Of a stretch of DNA of 64,000 bases, positions 45,001 through 57,834 are shown piece after piece (within the stretch, counting starts at the first letter, position 1; each line of letters opens with the position of its first letter). Where the stretch lies: the NCBI GenBank assembly GCA_033296885.1, contig MU863876.1:372001-436000 (forward strand), read 5' to 3'. The DNA is from Triangularia verruculosa (Eukaryota > Ascomycota > Sordariomycetes > Sordariales > Podosporaceae). The notes under the pieces were generated by a model. It was given only the letters and a program-made list of their open reading frames with translations, made no database searches and was not told where the DNA came from. The position numbers and the translations under genes were made by a program.

Positions 45001-46278
45001 CCGTGGGCTGCGCTCTGTCAAATAGCACACGGACCTTGTTGATCATGTAAAGGCGCCGTGCTTGTGGTGGGATATCGGTGTGTGGGAAGTGCAATCCGCG
45101 GTAAACATCGTGGCTTACGGCAGGGTCCATGAGCTCGGCGACAACTGTGCCGTTGTAGTCCCTGTCGAATTCGTAGACCATGACTCGGCTGAACCTCGAG
45201 AGTTCCTTAACCACTCCCACGATAGAGTCCAGTAATTGCGGAACTGATTTGGCTTCAGAGAACTGCTTTTGGATCTTTGTTGCCACATTGACGACCTCGA
45301 CAGATGACGCATTGGGACCAAGTCCTCCGCCGAGGGCGTCCGGACTTGATATGACAGGTTGACTGCGAGACTGCATGCTGGAGACTGTCGCAAGATCCAT
45401 GTGGTCGCTTCCAAGAGTGTCAATGGGGTTTGGCGGCACATCGGCCTGCAAGTAATGGGCCATGGGGTGCAAGGAGTTGTCCTGCAACTCAAACTCGCAG
45501 ATGTACAAGTCGACCTCGCCGCCAAGGTAGTGAACAGCGCACCAGCACGGAATGATCAGCCCCTCGGGATCACTAAAGGAAAAGTCAAAGACCACCGGCT
45601 CCTGCTCCTTTCTTGTAATCTCGTAAGTACTTCTCACACTTCTGAGTTGTGTGTTGAACAGTGGTCTTTGATAGGTGGGAACGACTTTGTTGAAGCTGTC
45701 GAGGGCGAAGATGTGCGCAGGTTCGAAGTGACAGATTTGGAAAGAGTTCTCGCTCACAACTCGGGGAATGTAGACTCCCTCAGCTCGCCGCTTCAAAGCC
45801 ACCAGCATTCCGTGCGACTGAATTGCACCAGGAATATGAATAAGTTCATCTTCGCAACGGGTGACGACTCGCCGGGTGCCTTGGAAAACTGCGTGAGAAC
45901 CATCGCTCATGATGGTGTATTCAAACCGGTCTGTGACCAGAGGATTTGACAATGTCTCGTCGGGGGCATCTTCCATGACAGCTTGTGGCGTGATCAGGGG
46001 TGCCTGGGTATCTGGCCCGGGGGTGCCATCTTCTGGAGGCGGGGCCTCACTCCCCACAACAGCTACAGGATGGGCATCTTTGTTCTCCGGGGCGTTCTCT
46101 GTCTGAACAGGAACAACCGACAGGGCGACTCCAGCAGCTGTACACTCCAGGTCAACATGGGAGACAAGTATGGGAGCCAACAAATACACATACCGTCACT
46201 ATTTCGCAAGTAGGGAGAGGTTTCAAGAATGGATAGGCGGATGGGAAATACTCTCTCTACCGGCTCTGACGAGGACAT
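42026..46278 (-). CDS. fungal phytochrome, hybrid histidine kinase
   Basis: Five exons in order: 46194-46278, 44239-46137, 44066-44188, 42934-44015, 42026-42871; frames join cleanly to 1,344 residues. I chose the ATG at 46278 because exon 1 (RVFPIRLSILETSPYLRN) reads like the N-terminus of fungal phytochromes. Order of domains: PAS with CEDELIHIPGAIQ, whose Cys (about 123) is at the biliverdin-attachment position of bacteriophytochromes; GAF (DRDYNGTVVAE, the DIPPQARRLY motif); PHY; HisKA with ASHQVRTPLN, phospho-acceptor His about 701; HATPase (NAIEHT, SDSGPGL, GVGLAF); receiver (LIADDN, VLMDLNMPIVDG with Asp about 1061, PKPID). A C-terminal Pro/Glu-rich tail follows. It should sense red/far-red light and feed a phosphorelay; signalling from cytoplasm or nucleus is known for Aspergillus FphA. 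Confidence 0.94.
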
Positions 46279-48308
46279 AGGGGTTGATTGACGGAGGCGG
46301 ACTTTTGAAAGAAGGTACGGCTCTAGGTCTCTGGGGTGGAAGAGGTGGTGGTAATGCTGACCTGCTGGGCGTGGCGCCAACCTTACTTGACGTCGGGAAG
46401 GGATTCAGGGGTGGGTATCCGGCGCGTGGAGAGGGAGGCGACCGAGACAGTGGGCACCGATATCGTGATGATTGTGTAAAATGACGAGGACGTCTAACGA
46501 GGGTGGAAGGCGCTCTCTGAGGGAGACGTTGGAAAAAGAAGAGGTCATTGACTTGTGTTCTCGGAGAAGGTCGAGCGCGGCGGAAACACAAGAGAAATAT
46601 GGAATAAAAGGCAGTCAGGGTAGGGGGTGCTCAGGGGGGCGTGTGTCGAAGAAGAAGGCGTTCAGCGGCAGTGCCACCAGTCGCGGCAGCCATGATTTTC
46701 AGGGAACACCGGAAGCGTGGTGGTTTGAGGAGGTGGACGTGGGTGAGCACCAACTCGTCGCGAGGAAAAAGCAAAAACAGCAACCCTGAAGATGCAAAAG
46801 GGTGTCGACAGCCGCCGAGTGTTTTTGCGCACTCCCGGTCACGATAATGGGGCAACAGCGAGTGACCGGGGATCGGGTCGAGTCGAGTAGAGTCGACGGC
46901 CGGAAAGCACAACCTGAACGCCACAGTGCGAGGTCGGGACAGCCATAATGTGACAAACGATGGCCCAAAAGAGTTGTTGTCGCAGACGCTGGCGGATGAA
47001 GCCGGGGATGAACCCTGGGCTCTAGACCGCTCTGGATGACTTGTCGCCAGGTGCGACGGAGGACGACGACGTCTCTGCTGAATCAGCACTGGAGCGACCC
47101 GACGGTGAGTTTGTGGCATTTTTTGGGTGGGGTGGGATGGCTCAATGAAGACGGGACCTTAGGAGAATTTCTTTTTTTGGTGATAGATCAGACTATCTCG
47201 CTGCACTCCGCAGAATCGAGCACCTCACGCAACGGCGGGTCGATTGAAAATGAGGCCGGGCTTTATGGAAGGAACGCGTCCAGGAGGAGAAATGTCTCCC
47301 GACTCCAGCCCTGCCAGGGAAGGAGCCTGTTGCCGTTTTCATCTTAGCATCGCAGGCACAATGGACTGGTCACAGTTCGACTTGAGGGAACGTTGCCGAC
47401 TCGCTGGCAATTTGCCATCTCTGTATTGGTGATTCTGCATACATCCGGATCTTGAACCACACGAACCCCGCAACATGGCTTACTCTATCTGCGCAGCTGA
47501 TGATCTTCAGACCCTTTCCCAATCTCCATTGATCATTCTGCGACACTCGTCGCGAAATGGTTACGCTGGCCAAAGATGGCGCAGAGACAAGATTCAGACT
47601 GTACTACACACCCTGAAGCCAGCTCGCCCTCCCTATCTCACGCCCCAGGTCGCTTCTTTGTGGTCGTTGTGGCTCGGAAACCACCGAACATTCTCTGGCA
47701 GCTGACAGGGGAATAATTACCACCGATCGTGGGCCTTGTTGACCTCATGTCCACGATCATATAATAATGAACATGGGAGACACATCACACCCACCTATCT
47801 GCCTGACTTGTTCCCTTTGCTTTGAGACTTAATGCCTCTGGTGTGTCCCCTTCCCCTGAACATCTACTGACGATGGCAATGCGGATGACTAACGGTTTAG
47901 ACCAGAATCTTATCATCGCCATGGACGGACTTGACTGAATTCGATTCTGCATCATGGGCAACCACGGGTAGACGTCAAGCGCTTAGTCAGAACGTCACAT
48001 TTACCGATCCAAAGCAGCAAGTTTTGCTGTATGTTCGGTGGCTCGGCAATAGTTTGCGTCTCGACCCTGCCTGTCAACTGTCGCATAGCCAATGAACGAT
48101 TCTACCACATTGTGATCACCCCGCTCGCTGCAGAACAGAGAGGAACCCTCCGATGCAGTCAGCTGAGTCTGGCCAATATGGTTCGTCGCAAATATCACGA
48201 TGTATTGAGAGTCGCAATTATGGCGCTTGGCCTGAACTATATCTCTTGGTTGACTCCCAATATCTCAACGAGCTCACTATTCTTCCCAATAGCAACTCAG
48301 AAACCTGT
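46279..48308. other. divergent intergenic region between phytochrome and GMC genes
   Basis: About 2 kb with no supported gene. Pyrimidine/purine-biased near the phytochrome start (leader). Likely holds both promoters. Confidence 0.5.
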
Positions 48309-50222
48309 ATGGACGCCGGAATGCATTCGCTGTTGCTAATTTTGAGCTGTGCTTTGTCATTCAGGCCTGCACTTGCCACAAGCTCCCATCATTATGCGGT
48401 TGACGGCAGTACTTTCGACTACGTCGTCGTAGGCGGCGGAACATCCGGGCTGGTGGTTGCCAATCGACTTAGCGAGAATCGCCGCAGTACGTACAGCATG
48501 CCGTCTGTTGAATAGCATTGACACATTGTAGACACTGTGCTGGTGATTGAGCGAGGATACTTTGACGACAAACCCGAGGCCATCATTCCTTGGTATGCCA
48601 ATGCCGTCGACACAAGCGTTTTGCTCAGTCCCTTGTCTGCGCCAAATCCAAAGCTCAACAATGCTTCACGTAATGTGACCGTTGCGGCCGTTGTCGGGGG
48701 GGCCACAGTTGTGAATGGAATGGGATGTGCTCGTGGAAGCGAGGCGGATTATGATGCATGGGAGGAACTGGGCAACCCGGGTTGGGGCTGGGATGGGCTG
48801 TTGCCTTACTTCAAAAAGAGTACGAATTTCACCCCTCCAAACCCCGATGTTGTGGATAGGTGGAATATGACTTGGGACCCTTCCGCCTATGGCAAGGGAC
48901 CTGTTCAAGTCCACATCTCAAACTTCCAGTACCCCGACATCGAAACCATTTGGGAAGGCTTCAGACAACAACCTGGAGCCACTTTCCCGCCAGGAGCATC
49001 TTCGGGATTCGGACCGGGCGCATATTGGACACCAAACACAGTTGATGCCCGTGACATGACGCGCTCTACTGCACGCAGCGCCTACTATGACCCAGTGAAC
49101 AAGACCCGTCCGAACCTCCGTCTCGTTATCGGCCAGACAGCAACAAAGCTGATATTTGATCGTGGGAAGCCATTGAAAGTCAAAGGCGTACGCATCGTTT
49201 CGAGTCTCGATGGGAAGATCCGGAACGTGTATGCGCGGAAAGAGGTTATCCTGGCGGCAGGAGCAATCATGACTCCGCATCTGTTGCAAGTCAGTGGCAT
49301 CGGCCCAGCCGCAGTTCTAAAAGCCGCCGGTGTCGGGGTCAAGAAGGATCTGCCTTCTGTGGGTGCCAACTTCCAGGATCATGCGACAGTTGTCTTATGG
49401 TTTGACCTATCCACGCCGTCCTTTCCCAACCCTGATTCCATCACCAACAATGCAACATATAACGCAACCGTTTGGGAAGAGTATTTTACGAACAAAACAG
49501 GACCAATTGCGGCAGCCAACAGCAACAGCATCATCTACTACTCGCTTTCACAGGTCTTGTCGCCGTCGGGAGCTGCATCGATAGCATCTCGGCTCCTTGC
49601 CCAGGACGCAACAAAGTATCTTCCTTCGATTTACAGCACAAACTCCGCCCTTCTCCGGGGGTTCGACGCTCAACGTGCGATCCTGGCTCAGCGCTTCAAG
49701 ACCAACACGTCGTCTTACACAACCCAGCCTCTACGCGGCAACGGCCAGAGCCCATCGCCCTTACTGAAGCCTCTTTCCAGGGGAAGCGTGACGCTCAACC
49801 TTAGCCACCCGGAGGGTTTGCCAGTGGTTCAGTACAACACCTTCTTGAACCCCATCGACGAGGAACTCGCCGTAGCTATTGTCCGGCGCTCTCGAAAATA
49901 CTGGGCCAGCCCTGCTCTTCAGAAGCTGGGTCCAACAGAGAGGCAACCAGGCGTACAATACCAAACCGATCGACAGATTCTGGACTATCTCAAGGCTAAT
50001 CCGCTGGCTTTATTTGCCAGTCTGGCTCACCCATCTGGCACATGTGCGATGATGCCGGAGAAGCTTGGCGGTTGTGTCGATTCTGCCCTGAGAGTCTATG
50101 GCGTGAAGGGCCTGAGCGTGGTGGATGCAAGTGTTATTCCCTTGATCGTCGGTACTTCTTTGCAAGCAACCGTCTATGCGATTGCAGAAAAGGCAGCAGA
50201 CATTATCAAGGCAAGGGGCTGA
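48309..50222 (+). CDS. secreted GMC oxidoreductase (aryl-alcohol oxidase / choline dehydrogenase-like)
   Basis: Exons 48309-48486 and 48532-50222 with a short 45-base intron in phase 1 (A|GTACGT ... GTAG|AC). The join restores RLSENRRNTVLVIERG. The protein is 622 residues from the ATG at 48309, or 618 from the ATG at 48321, which gives a cleaner signal peptide (MHSLLLILSCALSFRPALA). FAD-binding VVVGGGTSGLVVANRL is near residue 40; the GMC segments NGMGCARGSEADYDAW and GAIMTPHLLQVSGIGPA are present; the C-terminal block has SLAHPSGTCAMM with the catalytic His. The second active-site position, usually His or Asn, reads GTSLQATVYAIAEKA, so Ser may replace it. Likely an extracellular FAD alcohol or sugar oxidase/dehydrogenase; the substrate is unknown. 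Confidence 0.9.
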
Positions 50223-50512
50223 AGGTCGAAAAGGGGCAAAAGTGGCTGCGATCCACAGCAGCGTATGCTGAAAAAGGTCACAGGCCCCACTGCGTAGTTT
50301 TTAATGGAACATAACTGACGGCTTATTCCTCCGGACAGGACAAGTGGCCCAAGTATCGTCATCAAAATCCAAGCAAAGTACTTTCACAATCTGGCAGTAG
50401 GAGCTCAGTTTCCCCAGATACAACTTGAATAGCTTTTCTGCCACTATACATCTCATCACACGCCACCTTGCCGGGCCCCCGCCTTGGGGGGACTATCTAG
50501 CTACTCAGGCTG

Positions 50513-53479
50513 TCAGTGTCCTCTTTTTCTCTCGAAGAATTTGCGGACAACTTCGTCCCGCTCAGCATGAGGCAAATCCTGCCCGCCCCACGCAAGGAGT
50601 TCGCGTCTAGCTTCTTCGATTTGATGCTCAATAGACTGCTTGCCTTTTGACTTGATACTCTTGTAGATTCCCTGAGCAGGATAGGCAACAAGGTCAAACA
50701 TTGCTTCATAGTGTCAGCATGTTGGCAGCTCATGATGATGCTCAGGAGGACACATACCGCTGCCTGGTTTGGTGACGAGCTCCACTGATCCAGTTCCGAT
50801 GCCCTTGAGAAAGCCCTTTGCACCATCTGCCTTTGCACCTTCGTAAGGCTTCGTGACTAAGCCTGCAACCCCCTTGTAGAAGCCAGTCCCGAGGCTCTTT
50901 TGACAGATAAAAATTAGAATCCACATCATCCGGAGTCACAACTGCAGACACAGAGAATAGGAAGCTAATGTACGTACCTTGGCAGCTGCTGTACCCCCGC
51001 TCTTCCAATCTGTCACCTTCTCTCGCTGCTGAACTTTCCCGCTGTACAAACGAGGGACGCTTCGAAGACCATCTGCCAAGGCCGTAGGGAAATCTACCAA
51101 TGTGCCCTTCACCATGGTGCCGGCCATATTCACGACGCCATTCCCGGCTGCGGTCGTAGCGGCCCGGCCAGCACCGGTTCCCCTTTCCGAACGCGCAAGC
51201 TTGTATTTTTCGTATGGGTCAATAAAAGTGCCCCCAAGGGCAACCGTGAAGTCTGCTATCGTTCCCAAGGTGGAAGAAGCTCCAGCCGTCAAGGGATCCC
51301 ACCGCACCTGCTCGAGATGATATTCCTTACTATGGAACAACTTGACGTCGGAAATCTCCATCTGTCCCTGAGAAATGAGAACTTTCACTGCCGCATTTGA
51401 CATCTTAATTCTCACCTGGCCTTTTGAATAAAGCCAAGCCGCCGGCTGTCGAGGCAAGAGATCACACGTCAGGTCCGACACTCCCAAGTGGCGATGGAAA
51501 GATTGCACCGCGGCTGTGACGCCGTCTTCTCGGTGCATCTTCTCCGCAATGTCCCTCGCTGACGCTTTAGCACTGTCGCTCAGGCAGAAGAGAATTGCTT
51601 CGGCGAGATTTTGGGCGTTCAGAGACTGATGGGGGATAGGCGACGGTCCTGCTCCACGAGCGGCAATGACTGACCCCCAGAATGGCTGGCTATATATTAA
51701 TGGTAACTTAGCATCTTCGTCCCTCAGGTTTCTCAACCGATTGGATGTTTGTATGTACCTACTCCCCAAAAAACGGCACAATCACGGTGGGCTTCGCGTT
51801 GTAGAGGCCACAGGCGGTAGTCCCCGCGCCGCCATGATGAACGACTGCACTGACTTGCTTGAACAGCCATTCTTTCCGCACGCAATTAGTTAACTGGTGC
51901 TGACAAGTTCAAGATAACAGGGGGGAAAATACCATGGGGACAGTCACCAAGATAGAAGACATCGTTGGTGTTGGGAGAGTCACCACCCAGTTGACTCCAT
52001 CCGCGAGAGATAATCACCCGCACGCCCGCCATCTTGCATGCTGCAATTATATGATGCGTGATACTGGCCGGATCGTCAAGCACAATGCTACCAAATCCGA
52101 CATAGATAGGACGCGAACCACTGTTTATAAAATAGGCGAGATCTGCTGGAGGGGTGTATGTCGGTTCTGCTCGCATGAAGAAGCCGCAGATGTCTGCCTC
52201 TTTGTCAGAGGGGTTAACGGCGAGGGCGACGGGGCTTGGATCCTGGTTTACCTATGTTTTGACCCCAGTCTGCCGGTTTTGGAACCAGTGCAGGGGACCA
52301 GCAGTATGTGTAGGGGACTGCGAGATGGCTGATCAATTCTGGGCCGAGGCTCGCTGGTACGGGGCTTAGCCCCAAGTCCTTGGTACGCCAGCCATTGATA
52401 ACGTCACCTAAGCTGGATACAAGGATTACTTAGCAGATGTTATTGCTGGCAATGGGGTATTCCATCGCTCGAGACTAACCCCTGCCATGCCATGATGTCG
52501 ACAGCTCCATAGCTCAGGTAGTTGGCTATCGTGGGCTCGACGTTATCACATTGGATGTTCGCAAGGGGATGAGGGTAGCTCCTGGTAGCCGACCACGGCA
52601 TGGTGAACATCATATGAACTGGGACCCTTAATGCTTCTGCACAGTGTACATGAGCGAAGCTTGGGGGGTTGGCAATGATGGCATTAGCCACGAACGGTTG
52701 GCGAGATACTGGATCTGGCGCAATGCATGACTGCCAGCAGCCACGCACCATCTCTGCCACCATCTTTCGCTTCCGCGACACATCGCCGCTCCGCAAGCTC
52801 TCCAACGACGGAATCAGCCCAGGATTTTTGACCATGTACTGTCAACGTTCATGTCAGCCGCGCGGTGCGTGCGCCCCCAGAGACCACCAAGGCTCGCGAT
52901 AAGAGTGATTGGAACCTACAGCCATCAAGTCTTCTGGATCTCCTCCGATTGGGTAGAACTCGAGACCAGCTGTCCTCACAAAGTCTTCAAAGACATTATG
53001 AGTCGCCAAGCGGACTCGGTGCCCATACCCCCGCAATGCATCACCTAGCGCAACGAACGGCTGAACATCGCCTGCAGGGTTCTTTTTGTAAGTAAAGAGA
53101 TGGAACGACCCTCAAGCGTCGTGTGACTTGCCTCTACTTCCCACCACTTGAATGACGATGTTGAGAGAGGGAGGCAGGGCGTCGGAGCGAGGGGTTGGCT
53201 CGGTGGAGGCTGGAGGGAACGGAGGAAGGAGCTCGCGAAGCTCCCCAGGAGACTTGGACGAGAAGTCTATGTTGAGTGTGCCGTTTACTGCGACGCAGTT
53301 GTCAGGAAAGGCTTTTGCCTGGTTGCCTGGGAGTGACTTGCATGGAAACACATACCATTGACCACTATCGAAGTCGCAAGGACAGCACCTGACGAATGAA
53401 GCTCGTATGGAGGCGGAGGGGGATCTAACACGTCGTGGTGTTGCGGACCGTGAGCCGTTGTGCTGTATGGTTTTACCAT
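50513..53479 (-). CDS. UDP-glycosyltransferase, GT28/UGT80 (sterol glucosyltransferase-like)
   Basis: Ten exons in order: 53356-53479, 53132-53287, 52920-53071, 52838-52480 (as 52480-52838), 52252-52412, 51933-52193, 51763-51871, 50978-51689, 50758-50896, 50513-50703; phases agree throughout; 787 residues. The GT28 N-terminal fold starts at VIQVVGSRGDVQPFVALGDA, and HRVRLATH follows. The C-terminal domain has PIYVGFGSIV and the nucleotide-sugar motif HHGGAGTTA (about 416-424), then VPFFGDQPFWG. The GSRGDVQP motif forms only if intron 2 uses a GC donor (G|GCAAGT). The last ~250 residues are an Ala/Gly/Lys-rich region often seen in filamentous-fungal members. It lacks the PH and GRAM domains of Atg26. 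Probably glucosylates sterols or other lipids; the acceptor is not provable here. Confidence 0.9.
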
Positions 53480-54394
53480 GATGCCACCTCTGACGCAGCG
53501 TATCGTTGTGTTGCTTTGGTCAGTGAAGACGGAGACTTGAGAGGCGCGAAAGAAGAAGGTAGGGGTGTGGTCTCCCTCATATACCAATTGGGACTTGCCA
53601 CCACTGTAAATCGCTGAGGCTACCGGTACGCTAAGCTCCGCATGATTCTTTCCAAAAGCGAAACCCTGTTGGAAGGGAGCGCAAGGATGGTGAAACTAGT
53701 GATATCCACCATGGCGTTGTCGCCACTATTGTTATTGTCGTTGTTGTTGAAAAGAGTGGAAGGTGGGCAAAGCCAAGGCACAGGAGGATGGCTGAGCGAA
53801 GTTGTGGCCCTGTGGGGTCTCGCTCTACAAATATGGGTTGGGGTGTTTACGCGTATTCGTCCCTTAAAAGGCCGTCCTTCCAAGAGGTCGAATGCCTGCA
53901 TCAGATCTTGGCTACGATTCTAAGGTCAATACACGTATAGTTCTGCGCTATCCGGGGGTGGACCCTTTAAAGGGATCCACTTCCCCGAGGCTATGGAGAC
54001 GAGCCGCGGGATGCTTACTACACAGTACAGCAGTATGAATCTCTGCCTCCAATGTGGTCTCCGCTCGACTGTCCGAGAGCGAACGGGAAAGCCGACGCAA
54101 AATATCCTCGACATCTTTCCTCTAGAGCGCGGCATGGATATCGACAGTCCTCTTGGCTCTCAACTCCACTATGAACCTCCACAGGCCTGATTGCCTAGGT
54201 ACCTTAACGACACCTACGCGTAACGGTGGTTTTCCAACCCCCTACGATGCCGAGCTGACGTCTATAAAAAGCTTCCATCCAACATATTGGCACCAGACTG
54301 TGCAAGGCTGAGATGAGCCTTTCTGACCATCAATTCGTCATTCCTTTAGTTTTACTTCCTTCCATCTTTATTGTCATTCGTTTGCCACATCAAT
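53480..54394. other. intergenic between glycosyltransferase and GH78 gene
   Basis: Divergent promoters. A 93-codon frame at 53642-53923 begins with a membrane-like stretch but has no support and is not called. Confidence 0.5.
54263..54270 (+). promoter_or_regulatory. TATA-like box of the GH78 gene
   Basis: TATAAAAA, about 125 bases before the ATG at 54395, with a plain leader between. Confidence 0.55.
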
Positions 54395-56947
54395 ATGGCA
54401 CTCATTAGCCTTGGGCTTATCTCCGTGTCCCTGTCGGCCATCGCAGGTGCCGCCGTCATTCGAGCGCCCGGCCACGATGCGGACGTACAGAGATTGCATC
54501 GGCTTGCTGCAGATCCCGTGTTGGCCACGGCGCAAGATGACCCCATCGTCTTGTCGTCAACCGCGGCAGAGCCCGGTATTCTTGTGCTGGATTATGGTGT
54601 CGAGACCGAGGGCATTCCATCCCTGGAGGTCGTAAGCGCCACCGGCGACACCTCGGTCTTCGAGATCACCTACTCTGAGACCCGAGCCGCCTTGAGCTTA
54701 TACATGGTGCGTCATATCCTTGCCTAATCACCGACTCAAAAGACGTGTTGCGTGAACTGGAGGCTAACTGCTAGTTTTCTTACTCAACAGGGCGACGGTC
54801 CAGTCCCGCTCGCGGCCGCCATGGACTCTTACCGCGTCAACCGTTACAACATTGCTGGCCCAGGCCAGATCACCAACCGCCTCATCCAGGGAGGCTTCCG
54901 TTACCAGAAGCTGAACTTGTCTTCGCCCGGTGAGCTGACGTTGCGGAACGTCGGCGTTATTCGAACCGTTGACACGGCTCCACTCAACGAGCTTCCCGGC
55001 TCATTCAAGAGCTCTGACAACTCAATCACAGACATCTGGACGGTCGGTGCGAGGACTGTTCAGCTGAGCGAGATCCCCAAGAGTTCGATCCCCGAGTTCT
55101 GGGAGATCACTAGTGAGGGTGCCTTGATCGAGAGCCTTGTTCCCCAGGCCAACAGCGGCCTGGTTGCTGTCACCAGTACGGCCTACAATCTCGACTTCAA
55201 GGTCAAGCCGCTGGTCGGCGGCTTCGGGTTCAGCGTGCTCTCTGACACTCTCAACTCGGCAATCTACATGTCAGTCGACGTGGGCGCGAGGACAATTGCG
55301 GCCTACGCCGGGTCGACAACCGGAGACACCGAGCTCACCAGGGCTGCGGTGCCCTCGAATGTAACCCTGGAACTTGGTGCCTGGCATTCAGTTCATGTCC
55401 AAGCCTCCATGACAGACATTGGCGTCAGCATCAACGGCCAGCGTGTGCTCGAGTTTACTCAATCTTCCAAGTTCTTCGGTTCCTACGGCCTTGGCGCTTC
55501 CTTTGGCCACAAGGCTGTCTTCAGAGACTTGGTCGCGACCGACACCACGGGCGCCGTAACCTACGAGCACACCTTGACCGACAAGAGCTGCCTAGACGAT
55601 TTCCAGTTGGGCACCAACCCTCTCGCCGTATCCGTTGACGGTTCGCGCCGAGACCGCATCGCATACGCCGGCGACCTGGACATTGCTGGCTCTGCCGCTC
55701 TGGCCAGCACCCATGGGCTCGAGTTCATCGAGGGCGCTCTCGAGATTTTCGGATCATTCCAGGTCACGCCTGGCTTCTTCACGCCCACAGTCAAGATACA
55801 GCAGGCGCCGTTGTCGACTCCCTTGGATGTCAACATCACAGGCCTCATCGGATACTCCTGGAACCTGCTCACTGCCGTTTCTCAGATGTATATGCACACG
55901 GGTGATGTGGTATTCGCGCGGGAGTGGGCGCCCAGGATCGTGAGGATGCTCGACTGGTCCCATTCGCAGACACTGCCCAGCGGCCTCTTCAACCTCAGCG
56001 ACGTCAGCTTCGGTGGGGACTGGAACTACTATGACCCTGCCCAGTCTGGTGTCATTACCAAATTCAATGTCCTCTACGCGTACTCACTCCAAGAGACGGC
56101 CAAACTCCTCACTGATGCGGGCGTTGACATTTCTGTCTACCAAGACCGCCTCGCTGCGCTGCGGTCAGCCATTGACACTCAGCTCTGGAGTGATGAGCTG
56201 GGCGCGTATGTCTATTCTGAGAACATCCGGGACGGCTTTGGCCAGGACTCCAATGCCATCGCCATTCTCGCTGGCGTCAATCTGGACCCATCCCACTCGT
56301 CCGAGATCATCTTGTCGACGCTCTCCAAGGATCTTGCCGCGCCTGCAGGCCCGCTGGCCTTTTCATCCGGCGTCCTCCAGAGAGGTTTCCAACGATACAT
56401 CAGCCCTTATGCCTCTGCGTACCATCTCCGCGCCGCGTTCAGCTCGCAGAACTCCCACGCTGCAAGGGAGCTTCTTGACTCGCTCTGGGCGCCAATGGCT
56501 GATAGGCAGAACGCCAACTACACTGGTTGCTTCTGGGAGACTTTGGACGAGTCTGGCCGCCCGGCGTTCGGAGTCGTCACGAGCATGTGCCACGGATGGA
56601 GCGCGGCCCCAACAGCTGAGCTGAGCCGTTTTGTGCTCGGTGCTCAACCCACCAAGCCTGGCTGGGCCGAATGGGCAGTGGCTCCCCAGACCATTGGCCT
56701 CACCTCTGCCCAGGGCAAGGTCCCCACACCTCTCGGTGCTGTTACTGTAAGCTGGAAGTTCTGCGGAGGCCTCCTCACCATGTCTGTAGAGGCTCCTGCG
56801 GGCACTACGGGGACCGTCACAGTACCGTCGCCTTTGTTGGTTCCCGCGCGCCAGTCCAAGTTCACTGTTAATGGTGCCGTCGTCAACGGCACAACTGTTA
56901 CTGTTGAGGGGGGTTCAAAGATCACCATTGTCCAGTTGAGAAAGTAA
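54395..56947 (+). CDS. secreted GH78 alpha-L-rhamnosidase
   Basis: Exons 54395-54706 and 54791-56947, phase-0 intron (ATG|GTGCGT ... ACAG|GGC); 822 residues. Signal peptide MALISLGLISVSLSAIAGAA. The first ~450 residues are beta-rich, with a laminin-G-like stretch (LDFKVKPLVGGFGFSVLSD ... AWHSVHVQ). The (alpha/alpha)6 catalytic domain follows: SRRDRIAYAGDLDIAG corresponds to the RD-x(n)-GD active-site segment of GH78. Further on come SFGGDWNYYDP, GFGQDSNAIAILAG and CHGWSAAPTAELSRFVLG, the typical domain end. A short C-terminal beta domain closes the protein. It releases terminal L-rhamnose from plant glycosides or pectin outside the cell. Upstream TATA at 54263. Confidence 0.9.
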
Positions 56948-57648
56948 GCTATTGCCTATTGTACCTAGCGAGGATACGAGTCTCACGGGGATGCGATTCA
57001 CCTTCATTTCACATTGTTTGTTAGATAACCATCCAATAACCACCTAAAATACTTTCTGGAGCTCCCAGAGAAGGTCCTCTCACAGATGCAAATCCATGAC
57101 GCTGCTTGGTTCCGTGCCCACGAGGTACTGGAAAGATACTATCTTACTTCGTAGCTCGTATAAGATGAAATGAATGCAGGCTGACATCCGGGTGTGGTTG
57201 CGTGCTCACGTCATAAACTCAAAGCTACCGCAAACCCGGGCGTCCGCCACCCTCCTCCTCATGTAAGCTCGTCCTGCAGTGAGAAGCCACAGTTAGACGC
57301 CATTGGGCCTCGCCACAGCCAAGACCGTTGCCTGGAGTAAATAGGGTGCTCACGATAAGGGAGTATGTGAGCGACCTGACGCTACAGTATCTATGAGTTC
57401 GGGCCATATATAGCTTTGTTCGTCTCTTTGCACTTGGATACCGTTTGGAACCAGCCCCTTAAACACGGACAAGCACACATTTCCCCAAGCTATCCATTTA
57501 CCACAGTTCGAATCGACATCAGGAAAGGTATGTGGAGTTCTGACGCCGCCCCTTGGTACTTTCTACCTACACAGCTGGGCGCAGGGGCCGAGGAAAATGC
57601 AAGAGAAAAAAATTCGGCTGACCTTCAACACCTACCAGAATCACAACC
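56948..57648. other. intergenic, 3' of GH78 gene
   Basis: No gene seen. A TATA-like TATATA at 57407 precedes the small acidic ORF below. Confidence 0.5.
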
Positions 57649-57834
57649 ATGCCAGAGTGGAAACCTGATTACTCGGAGAGCAGCGAGGACCCTCCAGTCT
57701 ATGATCAGGAGCAGGAGCGCGAGATTCACCCTGATTATCACGGGGAGGAGGACGGCTCCGACGACTCTAGCTCCGACTCGGGTTCCGACTCTGGCTCGAG
57801 CACCGCTTCTGACACGACGGTTAGAGGCTCCTGA
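57649..57834 (+). CDS. small acidic Ser/Asp-rich protein, doubtful
   Basis: 61 codons, MPEWKPDYSESSEDPPVYD then acidic Ser/Asp/Gly repeats (SDSGSDSGSS). A TATATA box lies ~240 bases upstream and an AG|GTATGT donor-like site is in the leader. No known family; could be chance low complexity. Confidence 0.35.
   Translation: MPEWKPDYSESSEDPPVYDQEQEREIHPDYHGEEDGSDDSSSDSGSDSGSSTASDTTVRGS

Noticed and set aside
53642..53923. 93-codon ORF starting with a hydrophobic segment
   Set aside because: Lies in the shared promoter region of two divergent genes, no homology recognised, antisense frames equally long.
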